This document shows, in pieces, positions 1-8,018 of a stretch of 64,000 nucleotides of DNA. Within the stretch, counting starts at the first letter, position 1; each line of letters begins with the position of its first letter. Source of the DNA: Paracoccaceae bacterium. GTDB taxonomy: Bacteria; Pseudomonadota; Alphaproteobacteria; Rhodobacterales; Rhodobacteraceae. The DNA lies in assembly GCA_022448925.1 (NCBI GenBank), contig JAKVCP010000002.1, forward strand, positions 3,630 to 67,629, written 5' to 3'. Both the position numbers and the translations under genes were made by a program. The notes below the pieces were generated by a model. The model did no database searches, was not told the origin of the DNA, and saw only the letters and a list, made by a program, of their open reading frames with translations.

Positions 1-294
1 ATCGCAGACCAGATCAAAAGATTCCAACACGCCATCACTACCTGGAAGACGCGCATGCCCGACCGAATCTTCGAACTGCATTACGAAGATCTTGTCAGTG
101 CACCGGAAAAAACGGCCCGCGGTTTGCTTGACTCCGCCGGGCTGGACTGGGATCCCGGCTGTTTGCACACTGATCGAAAAGACGGGCAGATCAAAACGCT
201 TAGCGTTGCTCAGGCTCGCGCGCCGATCAACACGGGGTCAAAGGCGGCGTGGAAAAAGTATGAGGCCGACATGGCCCCCTTTCTAAAAGCATGA
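1..294 (+). CDS. Sulfotransferase family protein, C-terminal fragment
   Basis: The reading frame is open from the first base, so the gene begins outside the window and only about 97 residues are visible. The segment YEDLVSAPEKTARGLL, followed by an acidic-aromatic stretch and the motif RAPINTGSKAAWKKYE near the end, resembles the C-terminal region of PAPS-dependent sulfotransferases of the Sulfotransfer_3 type, often fused to TPR repeats. The PAPS-binding P-loop would lie upstream and cannot be checked. The stop codon is one base before the next start, which suggests co-transcription with the PLP protein gene. The substrate is unknown. Confidence 0.7.
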   Translation: MADQIKRFQHAITTWKTRMPDRIFELHYEDLVSAPEKTARGLLDSAGLDWDPGCLHTDRKDGQIKTLSVAQARAPINTGSKAAWKKYEADMAPFLKA

Positions 295-295
295 G

Positions 296-952
296 ATGGG
301 ATTGAAAGAGATCAACGACCGCATAGCCAAGGCCGTCGCTGAAGCTGGACGGGTGCCGGGATCTGTCAAACTGCTTGCGGTTTCCAAGGTTCAGCCTTTG
401 GAGCGGGTTGAGGCCGTGCTGGAACAAGGGCACAGGGTGTTCGGCGAAAACCGCGTGCAAGAAGCCGCGGGAAAGTGGCCCGACTTCCAGAAACGTTTTC
501 CCGATGCCCAGGTACATCTGATAGGTCCCTTGCAAACCAACAAGGCCCGGCAGGCGATGGAATTGGTTCAAGCTATTCACGCACTGGACCGGCCCAAGCT
601 GGCACAGACATTGGCACGGTTGGCGCAGGATCTTGGGCAGTGCCCTGACCTATTCATTCAGGTCAACACCGGCGAAGAGCAGCAAAAGGCCGGAATACTT
701 CCGGCGGATGCCGATGAATTTGTGGCCCAATGTCGGGCTCTCGATCTGCCGGTGGTTGGATTGATGTGCCTACCTCCGGTCGAAGAGACGCCGGCGCTGC
801 ATTTCTCATTGTTGGCCAAGATCGCGGCACGCAACGGTCTGACGGGTTTGTCGATGGGGATGAGTGGCGATTTTGAACAGGCGATTGCCTTCGGGGCGAC
901 CCATATTCGAGTCGGGTCGGCGATTTTTGGTGAACGGGTAAAACCCGCCTAA
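296..952 (+). CDS. YggS-family pyridoxal phosphate homeostasis protein
   Basis: The protein has 218 residues, the usual size of the YggS/PROSC family, a single-domain alanine-racemase-like TIM barrel that binds PLP without known enzymatic turnover and buffers vitamin B6 and amino/keto acid pools. LLAVSKVQP places the PLP-binding lysine at residue 31. FGENRVQE, HLIGPLQTNK, the QVNTGEE..KAG segment, LSMGMSGDFEQAI and THIRVGSAIFGER are all family hallmarks. The start ATG follows the sulfotransferase stop by one base. I leave the symbol empty because naming varies. Confidence 0.93.
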   Translation: MGLKEINDRIAKAVAEAGRVPGSVKLLAVSKVQPLERVEAVLEQGHRVFGENRVQEAAGKWPDFQKRFPDAQVHLIGPLQTNKARQAMELVQAIHALDRPKLAQTLARLAQDLGQCPDLFIQVNTGEEQQKAGILPADADEFVAQCRALDLPVVGLMCLPPVEETPALHFSLLAKIAARNGLTGLSMGMSGDFEQAIAFGATHIRVGSAIFGERVKPA

Positions 953-1455
953 CCCGCCAGCGCCTGTGGAACAATCAAGCGATGCCCCGGACGGATCGCA
1001 CGTATCAGTTTCCCCAGATGATCAGGCCGCAGGGCAATGCAACCCTCAGTCGGGTGGCCCGGGCGCCGCCAGCGATGTAGAAAAATCGCCGAGCCTCGGC
1101 CAGGTGTTGCCTTGGGCCAGTTCCAGTCAGTCAAAAGGACCACATCGTACAATCGGTCAGCCCGGCGCAAGACTTCGTGCCGTCCCGCATATGGCCCTTT
1201 GACCAAGCTGTTGTAGTCTGGGCGTGTCTCATCATCGGACCAAAGATCGCCCGGCCGGATCGGGGTCGCCCAATCCACCGGCAAGGCCAGCCGGTCCGGG
1301 CGATAGAGCAGCCCAACAATGTGATGACAACCAACAGGCGTGGCGCCGTCGCCTTCGCGCTTGTCTGACCGAATGCCACCCCGGCCAATCGTACAGGGCC
1401 AACACCGCCTTCCAAGTCGTAAGCCAACGCGCGTTAGGACCAGGTCTGTTGTCAC
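949..1455 (-). CDS. L,D-transpeptidase (YkuD domain) family protein
   Basis: The 168-residue protein carries the YkuD signature with a histidine (FLHRW) and TEGCIALR, whose cysteine is the predicted nucleophile. Family members form 3-3 peptidoglycan cross-links or attach proteins to peptidoglycan. Few residues precede the catalytic domain and no clear signal peptide is visible, which is common for the short YkuD proteins of alphaproteobacteria. The start is GTG in a GTGA overlap with the ribA stop codon, so translation is probably coupled to ribA. The gene converges with the YggS gene, overlapping it by four bases. Confidence 0.85.
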   Translation of the reverse strand: MTTDLVLTRVGLRLGRRCWPCTIGRGGIRSDKREGDGATPVGCHHIVGLLYRPDRLALPVDWATPIRPGDLWSDDETRPDYNSLVKGPYAGRHEVLRRADRLYDVVLLTDWNWPKATPGRGSAIFLHRWRRPGHPTEGCIALRPDHLGKLIRAIRPGHRLIVPQALAG

Positions 1456-2540
1456 AGAAAATGCCCCGATTTGCGCGATTTCGTCGCCAGATAATTCACA
1501 TTGTGCGGGTTTTCACCGACCTTGAGCGGTACGCGTTCTGAAACGGCGATTCCGCGCGCTTCCATCATCGAAATCTTGTTGGGGTTGTTGGTCATCAACC
1601 GAACCTTGGAAATTCCCATTCGGCCAAGGATCTCAGAGCCGATACGAAAATCTCTTTCGTCATCTTCGAAACCAAGCCTGTGGTTCGCCTCGACGGTGTC
1701 AAAGCCCTGATCCTGCAGCGAATACGCGCGCATCTTGTTGGCCAGACCGATGCCGCGCCCTTCCTGGTTGAGGTACAACAAGACCCCAGCGCCCTCCTCC
1801 CCCATCTGTGTCAGGGCGGCATTCAACTGTGGGCCACAATCGCATTTCAAGCTTCCCATAATGTCCCCGGTAAAGCAGGCCGAGTGCAAACGCGCCAGCA
1901 CCGGCGCCTCTGGATTGGGGCGGCCGACCTCGATGGCGTAATGTTCCTCACCCCCGTCACAGGGACGGAACACATGGACGCGGGCCTGTTCGGCAGCGCG
2001 CAGAGGGACACGTGCGGCAACGACGCGCGCCAGCGGGCTGAGAGCGCCAAGCTGAGGCTCGGCGTCCTGCGCGGCAATGGCCGTCAGGTTGTTGGCAGCG
2101 GCAAAAGCCCCTCCGTCTTGCAGGGGCGCCACCAAAACCGCCGGCAGCAACCGGGCGGATTTGGCAATGGCAATGGCAATGCGGTGTAGCCGAGGGGACC
2201 CGTCACGACGGGTCTCCAGAGGTCCCTTCATCGGCTTCATCAGATCATCAGCTGGATCCGCGACACCCCGGATCCACTCCAGTTGGGCCTTGGACGGCAA
2301 GACAATCCGCGCCACATCATCGTCATAAGCACGGGCCTTCAACGTCTCAGCGCGCCGTCCAGTTATCACAAGATCGACGTCATCCGTCATTTCCAGCAAC
2401 CGGCCAAGCCGTCGATTATCCAACGTCTCAACCGCAAGTATCAACGCGTCCTGGTCCCCGGTCAGGACCGCCGGCACCCCCATTCGAAGGTCGGATCGTA
2501 CCCGTGCAAGAATTTCAACAAGATCAGGAGAGAAGAACAT
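1452..2540 (-). CDS. ribA: GTP cyclohydrolase II
   Basis: This enzyme opens GTP to 2,5-diamino-6-ribosylamino-4(3H)-pyrimidinone 5'-phosphate, the first step of riboflavin synthesis. The zinc site is seen as HSACFTGDIMGSLKCDCGPQL with three cysteines. The catalytic and GTP-binding segments YLNQEGRGIGL and LMTNNPNK are intact. About 150 N-terminal residues precede the RibA domain, an extension I associate with the alphaproteobacterial form; it resembles no active DHBP synthase site. The frame is open up to 2663, but I chose the ATG at 2540 (MFFSPDLVEILARVR, 362 aa) because homologous N-termini start near there. No strong Shine-Dalgarno sequence supports either choice. Confidence 0.9.
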   Translation of the reverse strand: MFFSPDLVEILARVRSDLRMGVPAVLTGDQDALILAVETLDNRRLGRLLEMTDDVDLVITGRRAETLKARAYDDDVARIVLPSKAQLEWIRGVADPADDLMKPMKGPLETRRDGSPRLHRIAIAIAKSARLLPAVLVAPLQDGGAFAAANNLTAIAAQDAEPQLGALSPLARVVAARVPLRAAEQARVHVFRPCDGGEEHYAIEVGRPNPEAPVLARLHSACFTGDIMGSLKCDCGPQLNAALTQMGEEGAGVLLYLNQEGRGIGLANKMRAYSLQDQGFDTVEANHRLGFEDDERDFRIGSEILGRMGISKVRLMTNNPNKISMMEARGIAVSERVPLKVGENPHNVNYLATKSRKSGHFL

Positions 2541-2692
2541 AGCCCCGGTTTGCCCAACGCATTTCTGCAACAATTTGGTGTTTTTCCGTAACATTTGCCG
2601 CAAAGAAACACGAGCCCGTGAACCCGTTGCAGCAAAGCTTGAGGAATTGGACAGTGCCCACATCTTGAGTTCAAACGCAAGGAGAGGACGCC

Positions 2693-3379
2693 ATGGCCCA
2701 GCTCAAAAACATTCTTTTGGTCGATGACGACGATGATCTGCGCGAAGCACTTGCCGAGCAGTTGATCATGACCGAGGACTTCGAGGTCTTTGAGGCCGAC
2801 AATGGGACCGGAGCCATGGCGCGGGTCAAAGAGCAAAACTACGATCTGATCATTCTGGATGTTGGCCTGCCCGATACAGATGGGCGCGAGCTGTGCCGGA
2901 TCATGCGCAAACAGGGTGTGAAAGCACCAGTTCTTATGCTGACTGGTCATGACACCGACGCGGATACCATCCTTGGCCTTGACGCCGGCGCCAACGACTA
3001 TGTGACCAAGCCGTTCAAATTTCCGGTGCTGCTGGCCCGGATCCGCGCACAGCTGCGCCAGCATGAACAATCTGAAGACGCGGTCTTTACGCTTGGGCCA
3101 TACACTTTCAAACCCTCGATGAAGCTGCTGAACACAGAGGACGATCGAAAGATCCGTCTGACCGAAAAAGAGACAAACATCCTCAAGTTTCTGTACCGCT
3201 CAAACGATGGTGTGGTGGCCCGCGATGTGCTGCTCCATGAGGTTTGGGGCTACAACGCAGGGGTTACGACACACACACTTGAAACGCATATCTACCGGCT
3301 TCGGCAAAAAATTGAGCCGGATCCGTCCAATGCCCGCCTTCTTGTGACCGAATCTGGCGGATATCGTTTGGTGTCCTAA
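2693..3379 (+). CDS. OmpR/PhoB-type response regulator
   Basis: The 228-residue protein has an N-terminal receiver with the acidic cluster VDDDDD, phosphoacceptor Asp56 (LIILDVGLP), the conserved Thr (LTGHD) and Lys (TKPF). The C-terminal winged-helix domain (about 130-228) ends with THTLETHIYRLRQKIE and the wing ESGGYRLV. Such proteins bind direct repeats as phosphorylated dimers. No histidine kinase is adjacent, so it is an orphan in this window. The start follows AAGGAGAGGACGCC, a strong ribosome site. It is divergent from ribA and is followed by a Rho-independent terminator. Its target genes are unknown. Confidence 0.93.
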   Translation: MAQLKNILLVDDDDDLREALAEQLIMTEDFEVFEADNGTGAMARVKEQNYDLIILDVGLPDTDGRELCRIMRKQGVKAPVLMLTGHDTDADTILGLDAGANDYVTKPFKFPVLLARIRAQLRQHEQSEDAVFTLGPYTFKPSMKLLNTEDDRKIRLTEKETNILKFLYRSNDGVVARDVLLHEVWGYNAGVTTHTLETHIYRLRQKIEPDPSNARLLVTESGGYRLVS

Positions 3380-3491
3380 AAGTTTTCTGCCAGACTCATC
3401 CCCAAGCTGCGGTCGCATGGACCTGGCCCGTTTTGAAGATAAGGCACCCCGTTGCATGTGCGGGTTATCACATGCACCTCCCTGTTGGACT

Positions 3492-3522
3492 GACCCGGGC
3501 ACAGACCCGGGTCCTTTTTTTT
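3492..3522 (+). terminator. Rho-independent terminator between response regulator and xth
   Basis: A perfect 8-bp stem GACCCGGG/CCCGGGTC encloses the loop CACAGA and is followed by C and eight T residues. It lies 113 bases after the response regulator stop and 94 bases before the xth start, so xth probably has its own promoter in the stretch after it. Confidence 0.9.
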
Positions 3523-3615
3523 GAGAGTCTCTTTGCGGCACTCATTGCACAGAGACCGGGTTGCACGCGCCACGTGTTCCCGGCAGTTTGCGCGTCACAC
3601 AGACAGGAGCATCCC

Positions 3616-4404
3616 ATGCCTTTCACCCTCGCCACATGGAACATCAACTCGGTCCGCCTGCGCGCCAATCTGGTGTCCAGGCTTTTGACAGAGGAGGCCC
3701 CCGACGTGCTGTGTCTACAGGAATGCAAATCGCCGGTCCCCAAGATCCCGGTCGAGGTCTTCGACGCCATCGGCTACCGACATATGGTGGCACGCGGTGA
3801 AAAGGGCTATAACGGCGTGGCCATCCTGTCAAAACTGCCGATCGAAGATATCGGCGACAAGGATTTCGCCGGACTGGGACATGCGCGCCATGTTGCAGGG
3901 CGCCTTGAGAACGGCGTTACCATTCACAATTTCTATGTGCCAGCCGGTGGCGATATTCCGGATCGGGAAAAGAACATCAAGTTCGGTCAAAAGCTCGACT
4001 ATCTGTCTGACATGCGTGATTGGTTTCATGCCGAGGCTCCGGAAAAGGCGATCTTGGTGGGCGATTTGAACATCGCCCCGCGGGAAGACGATGTCTGGGA
4101 TCACAAGAAAATGCTAAAGGTGGTGAGCCACACTCCGATTGAAGTCGAACGGCTGGCGGATGTCATGGATGCCGGAAAGTGGTTGGACGTCACTCGCAAC
4201 GACATTCCCGAAGGACAGCTGTACAGCTGGTGGAGCTACCGCGCCCGTGATTGGGATGCCGCGGACAAAGGGCGCCGCCTGGACCATATTTGGGCCACGG
4301 CGGACATTGCCGGGGCGGCGCATTCAAGCCGCATTCTCCGCGCCGCCCGCGGATGGGAAAAGCCCAGCGACCACGCACCGGTATTTGCCAGCTTTGACCT
4401 GTGA
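3616..4404 (+). CDS. xth: Exodeoxyribonuclease III
   Basis: The 262-residue protein belongs to the AP endonuclease/exonuclease III family of DNA base-excision repair, cutting 5' to abasic sites and degrading 3' ends. All family blocks are present: WNINSVR near the N-terminus, LQECKS, GYNGVAILSK, VGDLNIAP with the metal-binding Asp and Asn, YSWWSYR, RLDHIWA and the C-terminal SDHAPV catalytic histidine. The frame is open from 3433, but the ATG at 3616 is preceded by ACAGGAG and matches the family N-terminus, so the longer form is not supported. Confidence 0.95.
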   Translation: MPFTLATWNINSVRLRANLVSRLLTEEAPDVLCLQECKSPVPKIPVEVFDAIGYRHMVARGEKGYNGVAILSKLPIEDIGDKDFAGLGHARHVAGRLENGVTIHNFYVPAGGDIPDREKNIKFGQKLDYLSDMRDWFHAEAPEKAILVGDLNIAPREDDVWDHKKMLKVVSHTPIEVERLADVMDAGKWLDVTRNDIPEGQLYSWWSYRARDWDAADKGRRLDHIWATADIAGAAHSSRILRAARGWEKPSDHAPVFASFDL

Positions 4405-4614
4405 AAATGCAACAGACCGGGAACACACGAAATTGGTGCTCCCAAAGTTAAAGGACAGGGCAAAAATGCAGCCCAGGACGCCAAGTCAACCACTGCATCA
4501 ACAGCGAAATCGCCCCGCACAGCGATCCAAAGACGGTTACTGGCAGTCGCAAGGGTTGGCATGACCAAAACAGAGGTCCATATAAGGCCAAACGGCATTT
4601 TGGGATAAAAGCAC

Positions 4615-5544
4615 ATGTTGGAACTTGGCGGAGCCGCTGCACCCCCGGCAGCTGACCTGATAAAAGACGTATCCGAAGCAAACTTCATGGCAGAGGTCGT
4701 CGAGGCCAGCCAGACGGTTCCGGTGATCGTCGATTTCTGGGCGCCTTGGTGTGGTCCATGCAAAACACTTGGGCCTCAACTGGAAGATGCGGTCACCGCA
4801 GCACGTGGTGCGGTCCGCATGGCCAAGATCAACGTGGATGAGAATCAGATGCTGGCCCAGGCGTTGTCGCAACAAGGCTTGCCTTTGCAATCCATCCCGA
4901 CCGTTGTCGCTTTCTTCGAAGGACGCCCGGTCGACATGTTTCAGGGGGCTGTACCACCATCCGAGATCAAGGCCTTTATCGACCGTCTGATTGCGGCCTC
5001 GGGTGGAGACGCCAGTGGCGGTCTGGATGATGCAATCGCGGCTGCCGAAGAGATGCTGGATGCAGGCGCTGCAGCAGACGCAGCCCAGACCTTTGCGGCC
5101 GTCATCGACGAGGATCCCGCAAATGCGGCGGCCTATGGCGGACTGGTGCGGGCACATCTTGCACTGGACGATCTGGATCAAGCCGAGGCCATCCTGAACG
5201 GCGCACCAGCAGAACTATCAGACACGCCTGAGCTCGAAGCCGCGAGCGCGCAATTGGAACTCGCGCGACAGGCTTCTGATGCCGGCCCTGTTGCGGAGCT
5301 TCGCAGCGCCGTGGACGCCGATCCGACCGATCTTCAAGCCCGGTTCGATCTGGCCCAAGCACTTCACGCAGGCGGCGATACCGAGGCTGCGGTCAACGAA
5401 TTACTGGAGCTGTTCCGTCGCGATCGTGACTGGAACGACGGTGCAGCCAAGGGTCAGTTGTTCACTATATTCGATGCGCTTAAACCCAATGATCCCGTGG
5501 TCTTGAATGGGCGACGCAAATTAAGCTCACTGATATTTGCCTGA
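4615..5544 (+). CDS. Thioredoxin-TPR protein (CnoX/YbbN family)
   Basis: The 309-residue protein has a thioredoxin domain (about 18-115) followed by TPR-like helical repeats, the architecture of the co-chaperone CnoX (YbbN), which hands oxidised or unfolded proteins to GroEL or DnaK. The active site is an intact WCGPC (residues 45-49), whereas E. coli CnoX lacks the first cysteine, so this form should be redox-active. The 210 bases upstream contain no convincing gene. The gene lies 27 bases upstream of the Lon-substrate-domain protein and probably shares a transcript with it. Confidence 0.9.
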   Translation: MLELGGAAAPPAADLIKDVSEANFMAEVVEASQTVPVIVDFWAPWCGPCKTLGPQLEDAVTAARGAVRMAKINVDENQMLAQALSQQGLPLQSIPTVVAFFEGRPVDMFQGAVPPSEIKAFIDRLIAASGGDASGGLDDAIAAAEEMLDAGAAADAAQTFAAVIDEDPANAAAYGGLVRAHLALDDLDQAEAILNGAPAELSDTPELEAASAQLELARQASDAGPVAELRSAVDADPTDLQARFDLAQALHAGGDTEAAVNELLELFRRDRDWNDGAAKGQLFTIFDALKPNDPVVLNGRRKLSSLIFA

Positions 5545-5570
5545 GGTCCCGTGAGGTCTAAGTATACCCT

Positions 5571-6215
5571 ATGCTAAGAACTCCTGATTTGCCCGAAAAG
5601 GTGGCGGTGTTTCCGCTGCCAGGGGCCTTGTTGCTCCCACGTGCGCGGCTGCCGCTGCATCTCTTTGAACCGCGATACCTGGCGATGCTTGACGATGCTC
5701 TCAAGACCGAGCACCGATTGATTGGTATGATCCAACCCAGCACCCATCCCGGGCATGACGGACAGGGTCTGCTGCGTATCGGCTGCGCAGGCAGGATCAC
5801 ACAGTTTTCTGAAACCGAAGACGGCCGCTACATGATAACACTGAGCGGCATTTCGCGTTTTCGGATCCGGCAAGAAATCTCGGGGTTCACGCCTTATCGG
5901 CAATGCGAAGTCAGCTGGGACGGCTTTGAAGCCGATTTGAAGGGCAGTGAAACAGACGAGATGTTTTCAAGGGAATCCTTCCTGGATCTTCTTGGCCGCT
6001 ACTTCGAAGCACGCGACTTGTCAGCAGATTGGCAAACCCTGAAAGAGGCCGATGACGAGTTGTTGATAAACTCGCTTTCAATGCTTTTGGAATTCAACCC
6101 AGAAGACAAACAAGCCTTGCTCGAAGCTCCATCGTTGTCGACAAGACGCGAAACGCTCATAACGCTCATTGAATATGCCCTGCTTGGGGGCACCAACGAG
6201 GACCTGATGCAATGA
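5571..6215 (+). CDS. LON peptidase N-terminal (substrate-binding) domain protein
   Basis: The 214 residues form a stand-alone Lon N-terminal domain. [26 protein letters not shown], residues 10-35, is the classic opening of this family. No AAA+ or protease domain follows. The biological role of the stand-alone bacterial proteins is not settled; a substrate adaptor or sensor is a family-based guess. The stop codon overlaps the start of the next gene (ATGA). Confidence 0.9.
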   Translation: MLRTPDLPEKVAVFPLPGALLLPRARLPLHLFEPRYLAMLDDALKTEHRLIGMIQPSTHPGHDGQGLLRIGCAGRITQFSETEDGRYMITLSGISRFRIRQEISGFTPYRQCEVSWDGFEADLKGSETDEMFSRESFLDLLGRYFEARDLSADWQTLKEADDELLINSLSMLLEFNPEDKQALLEAPSLSTRRETLITLIEYALLGGTNEDLMQ

Positions 6216-6394
6216 GCCAATCACTTGGATTTGACCGGCGTATGCTTGAAACATTGATATGTCCGAAAACTCAGGGCCCTCTGGAGTACGATGCCGAAGC
6301 ACAAGAGCTGATCAGCAAGCGCGCCAATCTGGCCTTTCCGATTCGCGACGGCATCCCGATCATGTTGTTGGACGAGGCCCGCCCTTTGGCCTGA
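6212..6394 (+). CDS. Trm112 family protein
   Basis: The 60-residue protein has the Trm112 fold signature: [16 protein letters not shown] near residues 13-28 and [16 protein letters not shown] at the C-terminus. Eukaryotic and archaeal Trm112 activate methyltransferases; the bacterial short form has no firmly assigned partner. Only one cysteine is present, so zinc binding is doubtful. Translation is coupled to the preceding Lon-domain gene by a four-base overlap. The gene ends four bases from the convergent fliP. Confidence 0.88.
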   Translation: MSQSLGFDRRMLETLICPKTQGPLEYDAEAQELISKRANLAFPIRDGIPIMLLDEARPLA

Positions 6395-6398
6395 CCCA

Positions 6399-7130
6399 TC
6401 ACGAATAGCCACGCACCAGGCTTGCCGCCACCAACGACCAACCATCTGCGACAACGAAAAATGCCAATTTAAATGGCAACGAGACAATCGCTGGCGGGAC
6501 CATCATCATACCCATCGACATCAGAACGGCGGCAACCACCAGATCGATGACAAGGAATGGCAGAAAAACAAGAAATCCGATCTGAAAAGCCCGTGCAATT
6601 TCCGACAACAAGAAGCTGGGCACCAAAACCGACAATGACACGTCTGGGGTCGCAGCCTCTGCTGTCACATCAGGACGCAGCTCTGCCATAGCGATAAAGG
6701 TGTCGGGATCAACCCGCGCCGCCATGAAAACGCGAAATGGTTCCAAAGCGGCTTGCAATCCTTGCGCCAAATCAACCTCTTCTGCCAGCAGTGGCTCTAT
6801 TCCAGCAGCCCAGGCCTCAGCGAAGACAGGCTCCATGACGAAATAGGTCAGAAACAATGCCAGCGTGATCAACAGCATATTTGGCGGTGATTGCTGCAAT
6901 CCGATTGCCTGTCTCAGAATCGACAGCACGGTCACAATAAACGGAAAACATGTGATCATGATGGCCAGACCCGGTGCAAGGCTCAGCACAGTGATCAAGG
7001 CGATCAACTGCAGGCTGGTGGCCGTAATTGACCCCCCTTCACCAAGCGATATCGAAAGACCTTGTGCGGCTGTTGTTGCGGGCAGCAACATCAACAACAA
7101 CATTGCCAGCCCGCGGATCATGATGGCCAT
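6399..7130 (-). CDS. fliP: Flagellar export gate protein FliP
   Basis: This is a core subunit of the FliPQR export gate in the inner membrane. The 243-residue protein starts with a cleavable-type hydrophobic segment ending LLPATTAAQG. The FliP blocks follow: ALITVLSLAPGLAIMITCFPFIVTVLSILRQA, then LFLTYFVMEPVF, and the C-terminal SEIARAFQIGFLVFLPFLVIDLVVAAVLMSMGMMMVPP membrane hairpin. It is the last gene of the minus-strand unit fliF-fliH-fliN-fliP. Its ATG overlaps the fliN stop (TGATG). Confidence 0.96.
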   Translation of the reverse strand: MAIMIRGLAMLLLMLLPATTAAQGLSISLGEGGSITATSLQLIALITVLSLAPGLAIMITCFPFIVTVLSILRQAIGLQQSPPNMLLITLALFLTYFVMEPVFAEAWAAGIEPLLAEEVDLAQGLQAALEPFRVFMAARVDPDTFIAMAELRPDVTAEAATPDVSLSVLVPSFLLSEIARAFQIGFLVFLPFLVIDLVVAAVLMSMGMMMVPPAIVSLPFKLAFFVVADGWSLVAASLVRGYS

Positions 7131-7429
7131 CAGGGTGACGGTGTTTGCAGAGCAACAACTTCGGTTACACGCACAGCCAATGTCTGCTGGTCATCATCTT
7201 CGACCACTTCAAGCGTGCCGATTCCAATCAGTCGATCGCCAACATACAATTCGACCGGATCTTCCAGCCTTTTGTCCAAAGCAAGCACCGAGTCCCGTTC
7301 CAGCCTTAGCAAGTCCTTGACCAAGGGGCGCGCACGGCCTACCGAAACAAGGATTTCTATTGGAACTGACGTCAACGGATTGCCGAGGTCCAAGCCGGTC
7401 TCAGTCAATTGGGCATCATCCATCAGCAA
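7130..7429 (-). CDS. fliN: Flagellar motor switch protein FliN
   Basis: The 99-residue protein is a single SpoA (surface presentation of antigens) domain. VPIEILVSVGRARPLVKDLLRLERDSVLALDKRLEDPVELYVGDRLIGIGTLEVVEDDDQQTLAVRVTEV is the full domain. FliN forms the lower C-ring that carries the CheY-P response and docks the export ATPase complex. It overlaps the fliH end by 14 bases and the fliP start by one base. Its usual partners FliG and FliM are not encoded in the window. Confidence 0.95.
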   Translation of the reverse strand: MLMDDAQLTETGLDLGNPLTSVPIEILVSVGRARPLVKDLLRLERDSVLALDKRLEDPVELYVGDRLIGIGTLEVVEDDDQQTLAVRVTEVVALQTPSP

Positions 7430-8018
7430 CCTCCTTCATAGCTTCATGTTCAAATCCAGCGATCAACGACCTGACGTCAGCCAACGCGTCAGGCAGATCG
7501 ATCTGCAATTCACGATCGGCAATCCTGAGATCGGCCTGACCTTCACTAAGGCGGGTGTCCGCCACGACACTGACCGCCAAACCCGAAGTTTCTGGAATCG
7601 CTGCTCGGGTTTGTTCCGCGGCATCAGGGGCCACGCGAATTTCGATTGCTTCATCGATTGCTTGTTGGGCATATCGTTCAAGCTCTTGAACGATGTGACC
7701 GGTCAACGCGCCCCGCGCCATCTCCGGTAGGAGCACATCCGTTAACTGTCGGAACACGGGGACCAACGCCTTCATCGTCTGCGCGTGAACCTCTGCCCGC
7801 GTGAAACTTAAGTCCATCAAGTTCTGAGCAAGCGTACCATTGATTCGCTGTGTTTCATCAATATGGGCTTTGGCTGCATCGTCCCAACCAGCCTTGTATC
7901 CATTCTCAAAAGCCTCAAGTCTTTCAGTTTCTAGATCCGCATCCGATATGGCCGGGGATGACGATGCTACGACGTTCAGACTGGCAAAATCCGGAAGAAT
8001 ATCTACGAGTGAGGTCAT
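7416..8018 (-). CDS. fliH: FliH-like flagellar assembly protein
   Basis: The 200-residue protein sits between fliF and fliN, the usual place of fliH, which regulates the FliI ATPase. Visible features are an acidic N-terminus, a central helical stretch beginning AFENGYKAGWDDA, and a C-terminal domain ending ADLRIADRELQIDLPDALADVRSLIAGF. Sequence conservation in this family is low, so the call depends partly on position. Its ATG overlaps the fliF stop. Confidence 0.8.
   Translation of the reverse strand: MTSLVDILPDFASLNVVASSSPAISDADLETERLEAFENGYKAGWDDAAKAHIDETQRINGTLAQNLMDLSFTRAEVHAQTMKALVPVFRQLTDVLLPEMARGALTGHIVQELERYAQQAIDEAIEIRVAPDAAEQTRAAIPETSGLAVSVVADTRLSEGQADLRIADRELQIDLPDALADVRSLIAGFEHEAMKEVADG

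Noticed and set aside
4139-4564. 141-codon plus-strand frame over the xth end and intergenic region
   Set aside because: It overlaps xth in another frame and shows no conserved pattern.
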